NCBI RefSeq assembly: GCF_000520815.1
Contig: NZ_ASRY01000289.1
Coordinates: forward strand, 1 to 64,000
Source: Paenibacillus maysiensis
Lineage (GTDB): Bacteria > Bacillota > Bacilli > Paenibacillales > Paenibacillaceae
Reading direction: 5' to 3'
Length of the DNA stretch: 64,000 nucleotides
Shown: piece by piece, positions 27,104 to 37,392 of the stretch
How the letters are laid out: each line of letters begins with the position of its first letter
Numbering within the stretch: position 1 is the first letter of the stretch
Notes under the pieces: model-generated
Databases searched by the model: none
Told to the model about the DNA's origin: nothing
The model's input: only the letters and a program-made list of their open reading frames with translations
Program-made: the position numbers and the translations under genes

Positions 27104-29851
27104 TCAGCCTTGCAGCTTTTGCTGCGCTTGATTTATGGAAGTAAAATTAAAAGCACGTACACCCTTGCTGTCATACACGATAATATCCTTATTCAAATAC
27201 GGGTGCAGACCGTTAAAATAACCGGGCATAATCAGTCTGCGCGTAAACAGGTTTTTACCTAGCATGCGGGAAGAATTTGTCGCCACAACAAGCATTTGTT
27301 GGCTTTTGGACCACGGGGCAGGCTGGATATACGAAAGACAATACTCGCCTGCCGTAAAATCGCCGTCCAGTATATACCCTTTTTCCGTACAGGTGATCTG
27401 CAAATGGGCTTGATGCCGCTGAAGTAGCTCGTGTCTGGACAAGCCCGAGGTGATACAGATAACGTTACTGTCAGCCAACTCTTCCTCCGAAATAGCATGA
27501 GAAGCCACAACAGGGTAATGAACACCGATATACGGATTCCAGGTTGCTGTGCGTGGGCTGGCCAAAGCCTTCGCCGTCCGTTTTACCGCCCGCTCTTCTT
27601 CGGGTGTAGCATAGCTGGACGGAAGGACAATGTGCAGGCGCCCCATATAAACGTCGAGCACTCCCATACCATGGCCAGAAGGATTCCGGCCTGTGCTTTT
27701 TAACCTGAACGTTGCCGTTTCGTCATCCGTTTCTTTTCGAGAACTCCCATACGTTTCGCTACCCCGTTCAGCAATCAATCGATATTCAGGTGAGGGGCGC
27801 TTCCGCGACTCTATTTTAACAAAGCGAAAGCGGTTATATTCTAGTAAATCCAACACGAAAACCCGTGCTCCAATACGGACATGGACAAGCTCCAATGGTA
27901 CGATCTTATGTGAGAGATGAATAATAAATTCATCGACGTGGACGGCTCTAACATCCAGTTTACCCGTTTTGCTCAATTCACCGTACAGTTCGGCGTATTC
28001 CTCTGTTTCATCTACTTGCGTCAGCTCCAGCCAATAAGCCCGGTTATGTCTCCCCCGTTCCGTTCGGTAGGCAATACGCTGAGGTACCATCACTCTCTTC
28101 CATTGCATAAGCCAGCTCAGTACACCGTCCAAAAGCCTCAGTTCATGCGTGTCCCAATGGTTGGACCACCGTTCCACTACTCCTTTATAATGGTCGGATG
28201 AAAGCTCGGTTTCAGGAGCCGTATAAGCTTGCGCAAACAAGTAATCCTGATCTCCAACCACATTGAATATGGGCATATTCAGTAAGTTCATCAGATGCTT
28301 CGGATGCGGTGCGCCAGCAATGACAGCAATAGCCGCAAAACGCGAAGGATACGCCTGTGCCATCGCCCAGGCAGCGTATGCGCCGTTAGAATAGCCCGTC
28401 AGATAGATTCGGTCTTCATCCACCCGGTACGCTTGCAGAATGACATCCAGCACCTCCAGAAAAGCGGCTTCGCCAATGTAACTGCCCAGCGTAACTCCAC
28501 GGCACGAAAAAGTAACGAATATCGCTTCTTCCTCCCAGCCCCGTCCAAAGCCCCGTTTCTGAAAGTCCGGCAGACCCAGCTCATACCGTTTGCCCGGCAT
28601 CAGGACGATCAGAGGATACTGCCGATCCGCCGAATAGTTTCGGGGAAGCTGTATCGTGTAGCGTTGAAGGCTGTTGTCCAAACGGGAGACAAAAAAGCCT
28701 TCGCCAATCCCGTCAGGGCACAAAAGGATGTTATCTTCCCGAGATGGATGCTGAGACCGCTCCGTATATGCATGTGTGAAAATCCGTTTTAGCAGCTTGA
28801 TATATTCCCGCACTATGCCATAATCCCAGATTTCAAAAGGGTCTTCCGGCAAAGCCGTTAACCTTTTCAGCTCCTCCAGCAAGCCTTCTGCCTGTAAATT
28901 CCTCGCAGAGCCGGAAGCATCTATATTATAAGCTCGATTATACTGGTCGTACTCTTCTTGCAAGTCCTCCACAACCGCCGACAAAGGCCGCACAAGCAAT
29001 GAGTACACAAAATAATGCTCTCTTGCCTCATGGTCCTGATATGTAACCGTAAAATGCAGCATTCCCGTATTCCCGGTAACTTCCTCATTCCAGGCATATT
29101 GCTGCTCCTGCTCCCAAACCGTTTGAAACCGATCCAGCAGCGTTCCCTCATCGTTCGTTACCTCGACCCATAATGGCTGATCTACAGGAAGATCTATGCG
29201 ATCCTTGCGCAGCAAATAAAACGAGACCGGACTGTCTTCCCCCTCTCTGCCAGCGGGTTTCTCCACTTCCAGCCATGCCATATGAAAACGTATATTGCGC
29301 TCTACGAATTCCTGATGTAGTTCCTCCACATCCGGGCTGTCGCACGTCTGATTTCCACTGATCCGAATAGAGCGAGCTTCATCGGGAATAAAGGCTGCAA
29401 CGACCACTACTGTATGATTACCTTCCTCCAAATACAAGCGCAAAGGACCGGATTCCGCATATACCAATATGCCGTCCACCCAAATTTGTCCTGTTCCTTC
29501 AAACGGTCTGAAAATAACCTCCTGTGCTGCCGCGCAGCGGAGATTCGAAACCAGCAAAAGCCTTTCTTGCTCAGTCAGGGGCGGAAAGACACCTAAATTC
29601 AATTCGGCGTTTCGAGGGTCCAGCTCAGTTAATAAGCGGCACGCTGCCTTTCCTCCAGCCGAAAGCTCCAGTCCATCTTCATTACAAGCCCTTTCCAAAT
29701 CCCATTCCTCAGGGGTAAAATGATCGGACCATGCCCTACCCACACCGCAATTTTCCGGCAGCTTGACCGGACCGACTGCATAAGCAGACGTCAGACGAAC
29801 CGGATGATCCAACAGCACAGTTGTCGCTTTTTCCAGATGCGTGAACCTCAT
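27104..29851 (-). CDS. Large alpha/beta-hydrolase (esterase/prolyl-oligopeptidase-like), about 915 aa
   Basis: The centre of this protein has an alpha/beta-hydrolase fold: RYTIQLPRNYSADRQYPLIV, then the nucleophile elbow GYSNGA (Ser near residue 488), a histidine-containing GAPHPKHL region, and VVGDQDYLF with a likely acid Asp. The N-terminal 400 residues have beta-rich segments, including a possible PA14- or CBM-like domain (IWVDGILVYAESGPLRLYLE). The C-terminal 300 are also beta-rich and of unknown function. There is no signal peptide, so the enzyme appears cytoplasmic. The start at 29851 follows GGAGGGGG; a longer frame to 29911 has no ribosome site. Polyester, sugar-ester or peptide substrates are all possible. 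Confidence 0.7.
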   Translation of the reverse strand: MRFTHLEKATTVLLDHPVRLTSAYAVGPVKLPENCGVGRAWSDHFTPEEWDLERACNEDGLELSAGGKAACRLLTELDPRNAELNLGVFPPLTEQERLLLVSNLRCAAAQEVIFRPFEGTGQIWVDGILVYAESGPLRLYLEEGNHTVVVVAAFIPDEARSIRISGNQTCDSPDVEELHQEFVERNIRFHMAWLEVEKPAGREGEDSPVSFYLLRKDRIDLPVDQPLWVEVTNDEGTLLDRFQTVWEQEQQYAWNEEVTGNTGMLHFTVTYQDHEAREHYFVYSLLVRPLSAVVEDLQEEYDQYNRAYNIDASGSARNLQAEGLLEELKRLTALPEDPFEIWDYGIVREYIKLLKRIFTHAYTERSQHPSREDNILLCPDGIGEGFFVSRLDNSLQRYTIQLPRNYSADRQYPLIVLMPGKRYELGLPDFQKRGFGRGWEEEAIFVTFSCRGVTLGSYIGEAAFLEVLDVILQAYRVDEDRIYLTGYSNGAYAAWAMAQAYPSRFAAIAVIAGAPHPKHLMNLLNMPIFNVVGDQDYLFAQAYTAPETELSSDHYKGVVERWSNHWDTHELRLLDGVLSWLMQWKRVMVPQRIAYRTERGRHNRAYWLELTQVDETEEYAELYGELSKTGKLDVRAVHVDEFIIHLSHKIVPLELVHVRIGARVFVLDLLEYNRFRFVKIESRKRPSPEYRLIAERGSETYGSSRKETDDETATFRLKSTGRNPSGHGMGVLDVYMGRLHIVLPSSYATPEEERAVKRTAKALASPRTATWNPYIGVHYPVVASHAISEEELADSNVICITSGLSRHELLQRHQAHLQITCTEKGYILDGDFTAGEYCLSYIQPAPWSKSQQMLVVATNSSRMLGKNLFTRRLIMPGYFNGLHPYLNKDIIVYDSKGVRAFNFTSINQAQQKLQG

Positions 29852-29999
29852 AACATTCCCCCTCCAGGTTTTTGTTTCCTCAGAGACGTCGCGATAATAT
29901 TCCGTTAACATTCATTTTAACTATATAAAGCTATTCGTTATCGCCTTTGCGTACTCCTTTCTTCTTCCAAAAAAAAGAGGCTATTCTTAAAAAACAAAA

Positions 30000-30029
30000 A
30001 ACGAAGAAAGCAGAGTGCTTAACTTCGTT
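30000..30029 (-). terminator. Terminator after mccB
   Basis: AACGAAG pairs with CTTCGTT and a long T run follows on the minus strand, directly 3' of mccB. Confidence 0.75.
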
Positions 30030-30040
30030 ATTGAAAATTT

Positions 30041-32105
<2,065 letters not shown>

Positions 32106-32234
32106 GATTTCAAGCTCCTTTTAATGGCGAATCCTAATAAATCAATGGTCAAAAAATAGCGACCTATTGCCGGAGAAGTTCGCCGTCATCCCCAAAAAAC
32201 ATAGTAATGCGGTGTGTATTTATGCAATAAGATT

Positions 32235-32345
32235 TTATGTTTATTTCAAGCATTTGTCAAATAGTATTCTTCACAGCATCCACACCCCTGACCTTCTTCC
32301 TCGATATGATAGATGATATGTTCACAATGCCTGCAATCATAAGGA
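32235..32345 (-). pseudogene. Possible remnant of a small CxxC protein
   Basis: Minus-strand translation gives an open stretch YDCRHCEHIIYHIEEEGQGC, continuing GCCEEYYLTNA and a stop. It has CxxC and CGCC pairs like a small zinc ribbon, but no start codon is present in frame before an upstream stop. It lies upstream of mccA and facing the oxidase-like gene. Chance cannot be excluded. Confidence 0.3.
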
Positions 32346-32354
32346 GGACTTCAT

Positions 32355-32717
32355 ATGGGAAAGCAGTTTATTAAAATAGCTGCTGTGTATTTTGCCCTCG
32401 CTGCGCTGCTCAGTGTGATTATTGGCGTGTCGGGCGATTACAGCCTGACCAGCGTTCAGTCTCATATTCATTTACTCGGTTGGACGGCTCTCGGAATTAT
32501 AGGTTTGATCTATGTCGCCTTTCCTGCGCTTTCGGTTACCGCACTGGCACGCGCCCATTTTTGGCTGCATAATATTGGCCTTCCGTTATTAGTATTAGCG
32601 ATAGCAGGGAAAAAGTATGAGGTGCCTGATATTGGGGTTTTGATTATCATAGGCTGGGTACTACTGGCGGCCGGGGTTGTACTGTTTATGATGAATGTAT
32701 GGGACAGACTGCGCTGA
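32355..32717 (+). CDS. Small heme-copper oxidase subunit I-like membrane protein
   Basis: This 120 aa protein has four membrane helices. The motif SHIHLLGW (His at 37 and 39) and ARAHFWLHNIG (His at 68 and 72) resemble heme-ligand helices of cytochrome oxidase or nitric oxide reductase subunit I, whose full-length forms have twelve helices. So it looks like a stand-alone fragment of that fold, though intact with its own AAGGAGG site and a terminator after it. Heme binding is possible; catalysis is unlikely given the missing helices. Not part of an operon. Confidence 0.75.
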   Translation: MGKQFIKIAAVYFALAALLSVIIGVSGDYSLTSVQSHIHLLGWTALGIIGLIYVAFPALSVTALARAHFWLHNIGLPLLVLAIAGKKYEVPDIGVLIIIGWVLLAAGVVLFMMNVWDRLR

Positions 32718-32747
32718 GGCAGACTGATATTCCTTGAATGAGCATGA

Positions 32748-32786
32748 AAAAAGGAGCCTGATCAATTACATCAGGACTCCTTTACA
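32748..32786. terminator. Bidirectional terminator
   Basis: AAAGGAGCCTGAT pairs with ATCAGGACTCCTTT around an 8-nt loop, between the convergent oxidase-like and DUF6509-like genes. Confidence 0.8.
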
Positions 32787-32830
32787 TACTTCGCTATACG
32801 GGGGCTATCACACCCAAGCGTTCTATTTCG

Positions 32831-33130
32831 TTACTTTACGGCTCCGTCCTGCACATGCTCTTTGCAGAAGTTCTCGACAGCCTGCAACTCATCCTCTTCC
32901 AATTCAAGCTCGATGTAACGGTTCGTTACTTTTTCAATCAGCTCGTATTTCAATATTCCTGTTTTCTCTTCGTCTACTAAATAAAGCGTACGAATATACA
33001 GCCCGTTTTCGGTGTAGAGCTCGTCGTCCTCTTCAACCTCTACATCAATCATAAATTCATAACGCTGCCCACTCAAAATACCAAAAGCGTCTTTAATCTG
33101 ATCTACCGTGTACGATGTAAAATTTAACAT
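32831..33130 (-). CDS. Small acidic protein, DUF6509-like
   Basis: This 99 aa acidic protein (MLNFTSYTVDQIKDAFGILS, VEEDDELYTENGLYIRTLYL) resembles a Bacillales family I recall as DUF6509; function unknown. The ATG at 33130 follows GGAGGGAATG and overlaps the dinG stop by 7 nt, implying translational coupling with the helicase. The 13-codon extension upstream lacks a ribosome site. Confidence 0.65.
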   Translation of the reverse strand: MLNFTSYTVDQIKDAFGILSGQRYEFMIDVEVEEDDELYTENGLYIRTLYLVDEEKTGILKYELIEKVTNRYIELELEEDELQAVENFCKEHVQDGAVK

Positions 33131-35091
33131 GTCTTCATTCCCTCCGGATTTCCTTCGATTACAGTGCATTCTACGCCCGCAGGCAGTAGTTGTAAAACCT
33201 GTGTACGTACTTCTTGGCGGTTCAGATCCTGGCCCATGATGGAGATCCAGCCCCGATCATTTCGCGAGCGAATTAATCGCCCGATGCCTTGTCTGAGTCT
33301 GAGCGCCATGTGAGGCATATCTATTTCCATAAACGGATCTGTCGCATCCTTGCGCAGTGCCGTAAAAACCGGATCATTTGGAGGAAAAGGCAGCGACCAG
33401 ATGATGACGTGCGACAGGGACGGGCCCGGAATATCCAGTCCTTCCCATAACGTAACAGCACATAAGACGCTTTCCTCATCATTCTGGAAAGATGAGATCA
33501 GATGGCTGATTTCAGCCGATCCTTCATATAGAAAACGAAAAGCAGACGCTTCACGGTAAGCCGCAAGACCCGTTCTGAATGCAACCAGTTCCTCCTGTGA
33601 TGGAAATAGGATAAGCGCTCTTCCCTGCGATTTCTCCAGCAGGGACAACGCTCTCTGGATTGGATCATGCCCCGCCTGCAACGGATATAATGCCGCTTGC
33701 ATCTGGTTGTTGTAATCATACGGTGAAGCAACGGAAAACGTGAGTGGATTCTCAATACCGAGACTTTGCGCCATATAATCAAAGGAGTTCTCCACGGAAA
33801 GTGTAGCTGAGGAGAATACAATCGGTATATGCTGTGAAAATACCCGTTCTTTGAGAATCTCTTTTACCATCTTGGGCATAACCACAAGTGTTAATCCATC
33901 CTGATCCTCCATAACCCACGAAATCAGGAGTTCCGGGCGCTTAAACAAGGCCAGCGCCGTCTGAATCATTTCCAGATGCTCTTCCACGATTTTGACCTGG
34001 TACTCATCCAGAGAGAATAACCCGCTTTCAAATACAAGCTCTTCTTCAATCGTGCCAATCAGATCGCCAAAGCGGTTTACCTCTCGAATCAGCGACTCAT
34101 TCAAGGTAAACTCCTTGCGATTAGAACCCTGTACAGGCTGACTGTTCTTATCGAGCGCAGCGAACAAAACCTCACTTTGGGTTATCGCATCTTCAATCGT
34201 CATTGCCAGCGATTCTCGCACTTCCCCCTCTAGCAGACGGGTAATAATGGCCTCGAATTGAGCGTGCTTCAGCTTATAAGTGAGTGCATTCTGCGCCGCT
34301 GTCTCCAGCAGATGCCCTTCGTCAAAGACGACAGAGCTGTGCTCCGGCAGTAACGGCAGCTGGCCCTCACGCTTTCTCGCTTCATAGGTCCATACATGCT
34401 CCATATAGAAGTCATGAGAGCAGATCACCAGATCTGCCGCTTTGCGGTAATGATCACGGGACAACGTCTGTCCACAACGATGCCGCTGATGGCAAACAAG
34501 ACAATCCTGAAATACATCCCAGCCCAGTCTGCTCCACTGTCCGTCCGTTAGCTCAGGATACTCTTTGCGGTTCCCGTAAGGGGTAAAGGACTGTAGCGTA
34601 TCCGGAAAATGGACAAAATCCGGCAAGTCCTGATAGATATCACGAAACACATCCGCGTCCTCATCCAGTCCGCCTCGTACATTATCCAGCTTGTTCAGAC
34701 AAATATACTGATCCGGCGACTTACCCAGTCGGGCATCAATCGTCAGGCTCAAATGCCGCGCCAGCTTGGCGATATCCCCCTCCGGCTTCACCAGTTGTTC
34801 AATCAACGACTCGTCCGCGCAGGCGATAATCGCGGGCTTTCTCATGTACCTGGCATATGCAATAGCGTACAGGAGGTACACCAGCGTTTTGCCTGTGCCC
34901 ACACCTGCTTCCGCGAAAATCGTTTTCTTTTCCTTATAGGCACGCTCCAACTGGAATGCCATATAAATTTGTTCATCCCGAACCTCAAAGCCGACTTCAG
35001 GCAAAACTTCATAAAATACATCCGCAATCCAGTCACTTGCCTGCTCAATAAACGGCTTGGACGGATCAAAGGCAAAAGGATAAGTAGTCAA
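33124..35091 (-). CDS. dinG: DinG/XPD-family ATP-dependent DNA helicase
   Basis: This 655 aa superfamily 2 helicase has Walker A EAGVGTGKT (near 61-69), DEGH as Walker B, and later QGIGRLIRSRNDRGW (motif VI). Four cysteines (ICLNK, then CLVC and CGQTL) match the Fe-S cluster insert of DinG/YoaA helicases that unwind damaged or structured DNA. The TTG start at 35091 overlaps the stop of a possible 9-codon upstream frame (35088-35117). It is translated together with the DUF6509-like gene. Start position is uncertain; family is firm. Confidence 0.85.
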   Translation of the reverse strand: MTTYPFAFDPSKPFIEQASDWIADVFYEVLPEVGFEVRDEQIYMAFQLERAYKEKKTIFAEAGVGTGKTLVYLLYAIAYARYMRKPAIIACADESLIEQLVKPEGDIAKLARHLSLTIDARLGKSPDQYICLNKLDNVRGGLDEDADVFRDIYQDLPDFVHFPDTLQSFTPYGNRKEYPELTDGQWSRLGWDVFQDCLVCHQRHRCGQTLSRDHYRKAADLVICSHDFYMEHVWTYEARKREGQLPLLPEHSSVVFDEGHLLETAAQNALTYKLKHAQFEAIITRLLEGEVRESLAMTIEDAITQSEVLFAALDKNSQPVQGSNRKEFTLNESLIREVNRFGDLIGTIEEELVFESGLFSLDEYQVKIVEEHLEMIQTALALFKRPELLISWVMEDQDGLTLVVMPKMVKEILKERVFSQHIPIVFSSATLSVENSFDYMAQSLGIENPLTFSVASPYDYNNQMQAALYPLQAGHDPIQRALSLLEKSQGRALILFPSQEELVAFRTGLAAYREASAFRFLYEGSAEISHLISSFQNDEESVLCAVTLWEGLDIPGPSLSHVIIWSLPFPPNDPVFTALRKDATDPFMEIDMPHMALRLRQGIGRLIRSRNDRGWISIMGQDLNRQEVRTQVLQLLPAGVECTVIEGNPEGMKTC

Positions 35092-35117
35092 TCGGGCTGT
35101 GCCTCCAATTCGTTCAT
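35088..35117 (-). CDS. Upstream 9-codon frame overlapping dinG start
   Basis: An ATG with AAAGGATG upstream opens a frame of nine codons (MNELEAQPD) whose TGA overlaps the TTG of dinG (TTGA), and it contains the GGAGG used by dinG. It may couple translation. Alternatively a single base change would fuse it to dinG as the true N-terminus. Confidence 0.35.
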   Translation of the reverse strand: MNELEAQPD

Positions 35118-35249
35118 AATGTGCATCCTTTCATTATAACGCAAAACAAGCTAAAAAGAACATGGAAACTGTGCGAACAGCTTACATTTTTTTATTTCGA
35201 CGTGAAATTCTATAAAAGAAAGGACACAGGGGTTCGGCTGTGTGAGGGC

Positions 35250-35390
35250 GCTGCGCGTAGGATTTGATCCTACGATCGCTGTTGCCGTGGGATTCTTGAT
35301 TATAATAAACCTTTTCAAGGTTAGAATCCCAAGGCAAAGGCGAGCGCTACGCTTCTCCAGATTCAAATCCTCCGCTACGCTGCAAACGGC
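35250..35390 (+). repeat. Structured dispersed repeat, copy A
   Basis: This is an about 140-bp element with an outer inverted pair GGATTTGA (35260-35267) / TCAAATCC (35363-35370), an inner TTGCC/GGCAA, and a central stem TGGGATTCT/AGAATCCCA (35288-35296, 35323-35331). A second copy at 52531-52672 has the same arms and a different but paired centre. It lies between the terminator after the RDD gene and dinG. It is not annotated as coding; short frames across it are accidental. Confidence 0.75.
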
Positions 35391-35464
35391 CATTATATTG
35401 GCATTTTGTGGGGAAAGCTATGATAAAGAGATAGGTTAAGCAAGGGAAGTTTCATGGCATAATG

Positions 35465-35518
35465 AAAAAACAAGAAACCAGCTAATGCTTTTCAGACACT
35501 GGCTGGTTTCTTGTTTAC
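35465..35518 (-). terminator. Terminator downstream of the RDD gene
   Basis: AAACAAGAAACCAGC pairs perfectly with GCTGGTTTCTTGTTT (15 bp) around a loop of about 20 nt, with T runs on the 3' side. Confidence 0.85.
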
Positions 35519-35634
35519 TTTTGCTTCATTAAATTCGGGATTTGTTCAAGAAGCCGCTCTCTCGTAGTGGCATCATCAAAATTCCATGAGCTGTCGAGTT
35601 TGTAATAGGACCATCTTCTGCAACGGCAATTTCC

Positions 35635-36030
35635 TTAATTCATGATATTCGTAGCTACCGGGGGGAATGACGGTTGCTGTTCATGTCGTTGCAGCTCTTT
35701 TTTATTCACAACCAAGGTTTTGGCACAAAAATCGTGTAATCCCTGTTTTCTTGGAGTAAAAGCAACAACGATATATATAATACATGCAATCGCACCTGAT
35801 ATGGCTTTAACCCAATAACGCCCCGAGGCATGCATGAATCCAAGACGCTTTCCTCCCTCGCCCACGACAATTAGAGAAAATGTAAGCTTGCCTGGTGTTG
35901 CTTGAGCATTCGATGACTCCCACAACACACAATACAGCCACGGCACTATAAGCCATAGGATCAGCGGCCACAACATAAGTAATGCTTTTATGAAGCCAAC
36001 CTCCTCCATGTCTAGAAGGACTGGAATCAT
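35635..36030 (-). CDS. RDD-family membrane protein (short)
   Basis: This 131 aa membrane protein has the RDD-family core: WESSNAQATPGKLTFSLIVV, then a GGKRLGF segment and FTPRKQGLHDFCAKTLVV. The start at 36030 follows GGCGGAG. The usual N-terminal helix containing the family Arg is missing or altered, so this may be a shortened form. After the stop at 35635, the frame continues with a plausible coding segment (RRWSYYKLDSSWNFDDATTR, ending in KQK then TAA at about 35522) directly before the terminator, which could be a decayed C-terminal part. Function unknown. Confidence 0.7.
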   Translation of the reverse strand: MIPVLLDMEEVGFIKALLMLWPLILWLIVPWLYCVLWESSNAQATPGKLTFSLIVVGEGGKRLGFMHASGRYWVKAISGAIACIIYIVVAFTPRKQGLHDFCAKTLVVNKKELQRHEQQPSFPPVATNIMN

Positions 36031-36215
36031 GGAAAATACTCCGCCTACATTAAAATGAAAAATTTTATAAGAGCAAGAGCTTATCTGCAATATTTTTGCT
36101 CTGATTCAATATGAATTAAGCACAGCTATGCCCTCTCTCCTGCTAGTAATAGTTCTTTGGCATCGAGATTCCTAATATACTATTTGTTTACTATGAATTT
36201 AATTAAATTTTGACA

Positions 36216-37337
36216 TCACACACTAAATAAGCCTTCTTCTCCACGCAGTTTTGCCAGTGCCTCGACAAAGAAATAATCGCCGTAGATGATGGGCACGTTG
36301 ATATATTTTTGCTCGGGATAGTGCACTGTTCCATTCATGAGCAGTCCCTCATGATCCTGCTCCCATGCTGTACATGTCTCATGCAAGCCCTTGAGAATGG
36401 ATTCTGCTGCCGTCGTAAAATGCTCCGCACGCGTCGAGTATTTTGCCAGCTCCAGCAGGCCACTCGCTGCAATCGCAGCAGCAGACGAATCCCAAGCTTC
36501 GCGGTGCCCCTCCCCGGCTCTAAAATCCCACACAGGCAGACAAGCATCACCCAGTTGGGACAGAAAAAAGTCTGCCGTGTTCTCGGCTACCTTCAAATAA
36601 CGCGAATCGCGCGTGTACCCGTACGAAAGCGTAAAACCGTACAAAGCCCATGCCGTGCCACGTGCCCAGGCAGAGCCGGGAGCAAACCCCTGTCCGCCGT
36701 GCTCGGCGCGTTTTTTTCCAATCTCCGGGTCGAACTCGACCACATGGACAATCGAACCGTCAGCACGGACAAATTCACGCGCTACGGTATCGGCATGCTG
36801 TACAGCCAAAGCGGCAAAACGCGGGTCCCCACTTTCCTCCGAAGCCCAATAGAGCAGGGGCAAATTCATCATGCTGTCTATAATCGCTACACCCCGTGTA
36901 TCCATGTCCTTGGCGTGGAAATTCCACGCGCGAATAAAACGGCCATTCACGTTAAAACGTGCAGCCAGCAGGTTAGCGGCTAACAGCCCACGTCTTCTGG
37001 ATTCTGGATCTCCAGTCAACCGATGGGCTGCCACACCGCTGGGCAGCCAAATAAAGCCAAGATCATGGTCTACAGCTTCACTGTTGTAGAGCACCTTTTC
37101 CAGACGTTCCTCGCACTGCTGTGCAATTCTGACGGCTTCGCTGTCAGGGCGCGCCCGATGTACCAGCCATAGCAAACCCGGATAAAAGCCAGCCGTCCAC
37201 CATTCTTCCTCACGATGATCATAACGTCCACCTTCTGCAACATGTGGAAAGGCGTTCCCCAGTCTTGCCGCCAAGGCAAGCGTTTTATCCAAAGCCAGCT
37301 CCCACGATCGTTCCAGCCATGCTTCTGTTTCAGTCAT
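36216..37337 (-). CDS. Unsaturated glucuronyl hydrolase (GH88)
   Basis: This 373 aa enzyme removes the 4,5-unsaturated uronic acid from oligosaccharides released by polysaccharide lyases. Family motifs are WWTAGFYPGLLW, DHDLGFIW (catalytic Asp candidate), RGVAIIDSMMNLPLLY (second Asp) and QGFAPGSAWARGTAWAL. No signal peptide, so it is intracellular. It lies next to the toroid-like and heparinase II/III-like genes in the same direction; together they would break down a uronate-containing polymer such as a heparin-like, alginate-like or rhamnogalacturonan-type chain. The substrate is inferred from family. Confidence 0.88.
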   Translation of the reverse strand: MTETEAWLERSWELALDKTLALAARLGNAFPHVAEGGRYDHREEEWWTAGFYPGLLWLVHRARPDSEAVRIAQQCEERLEKVLYNSEAVDHDLGFIWLPSGVAAHRLTGDPESRRRGLLAANLLAARFNVNGRFIRAWNFHAKDMDTRGVAIIDSMMNLPLLYWASEESGDPRFAALAVQHADTVAREFVRADGSIVHVVEFDPEIGKKRAEHGGQGFAPGSAWARGTAWALYGFTLSYGYTRDSRYLKVAENTADFFLSQLGDACLPVWDFRAGEGHREAWDSSAAAIAASGLLELAKYSTRAEHFTTAAESILKGLHETCTAWEQDHEGLLMNGTVHYPEQKYINVPIIYGDYFFVEALAKLRGEEGLFSV

Positions 37338-37392
37338 TGCTTTTCACTCTCCCTTTTCCACATGTTAAAAAAATCTATTGTTCCCGCCCTGT

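Noticed and set aside
32106-32354. S-box riboswitch or T-box leader upstream of mccA
   Set aside because: The region lacks the kink-turn and conserved junctions of an S-box, and no T-box motif was seen.
35151-35393. 80-codon minus-strand frame across repeat copy A
   Set aside because: It is composed mainly of the dispersed repeat, lacks a ribosome site and reads as an accidental frame.
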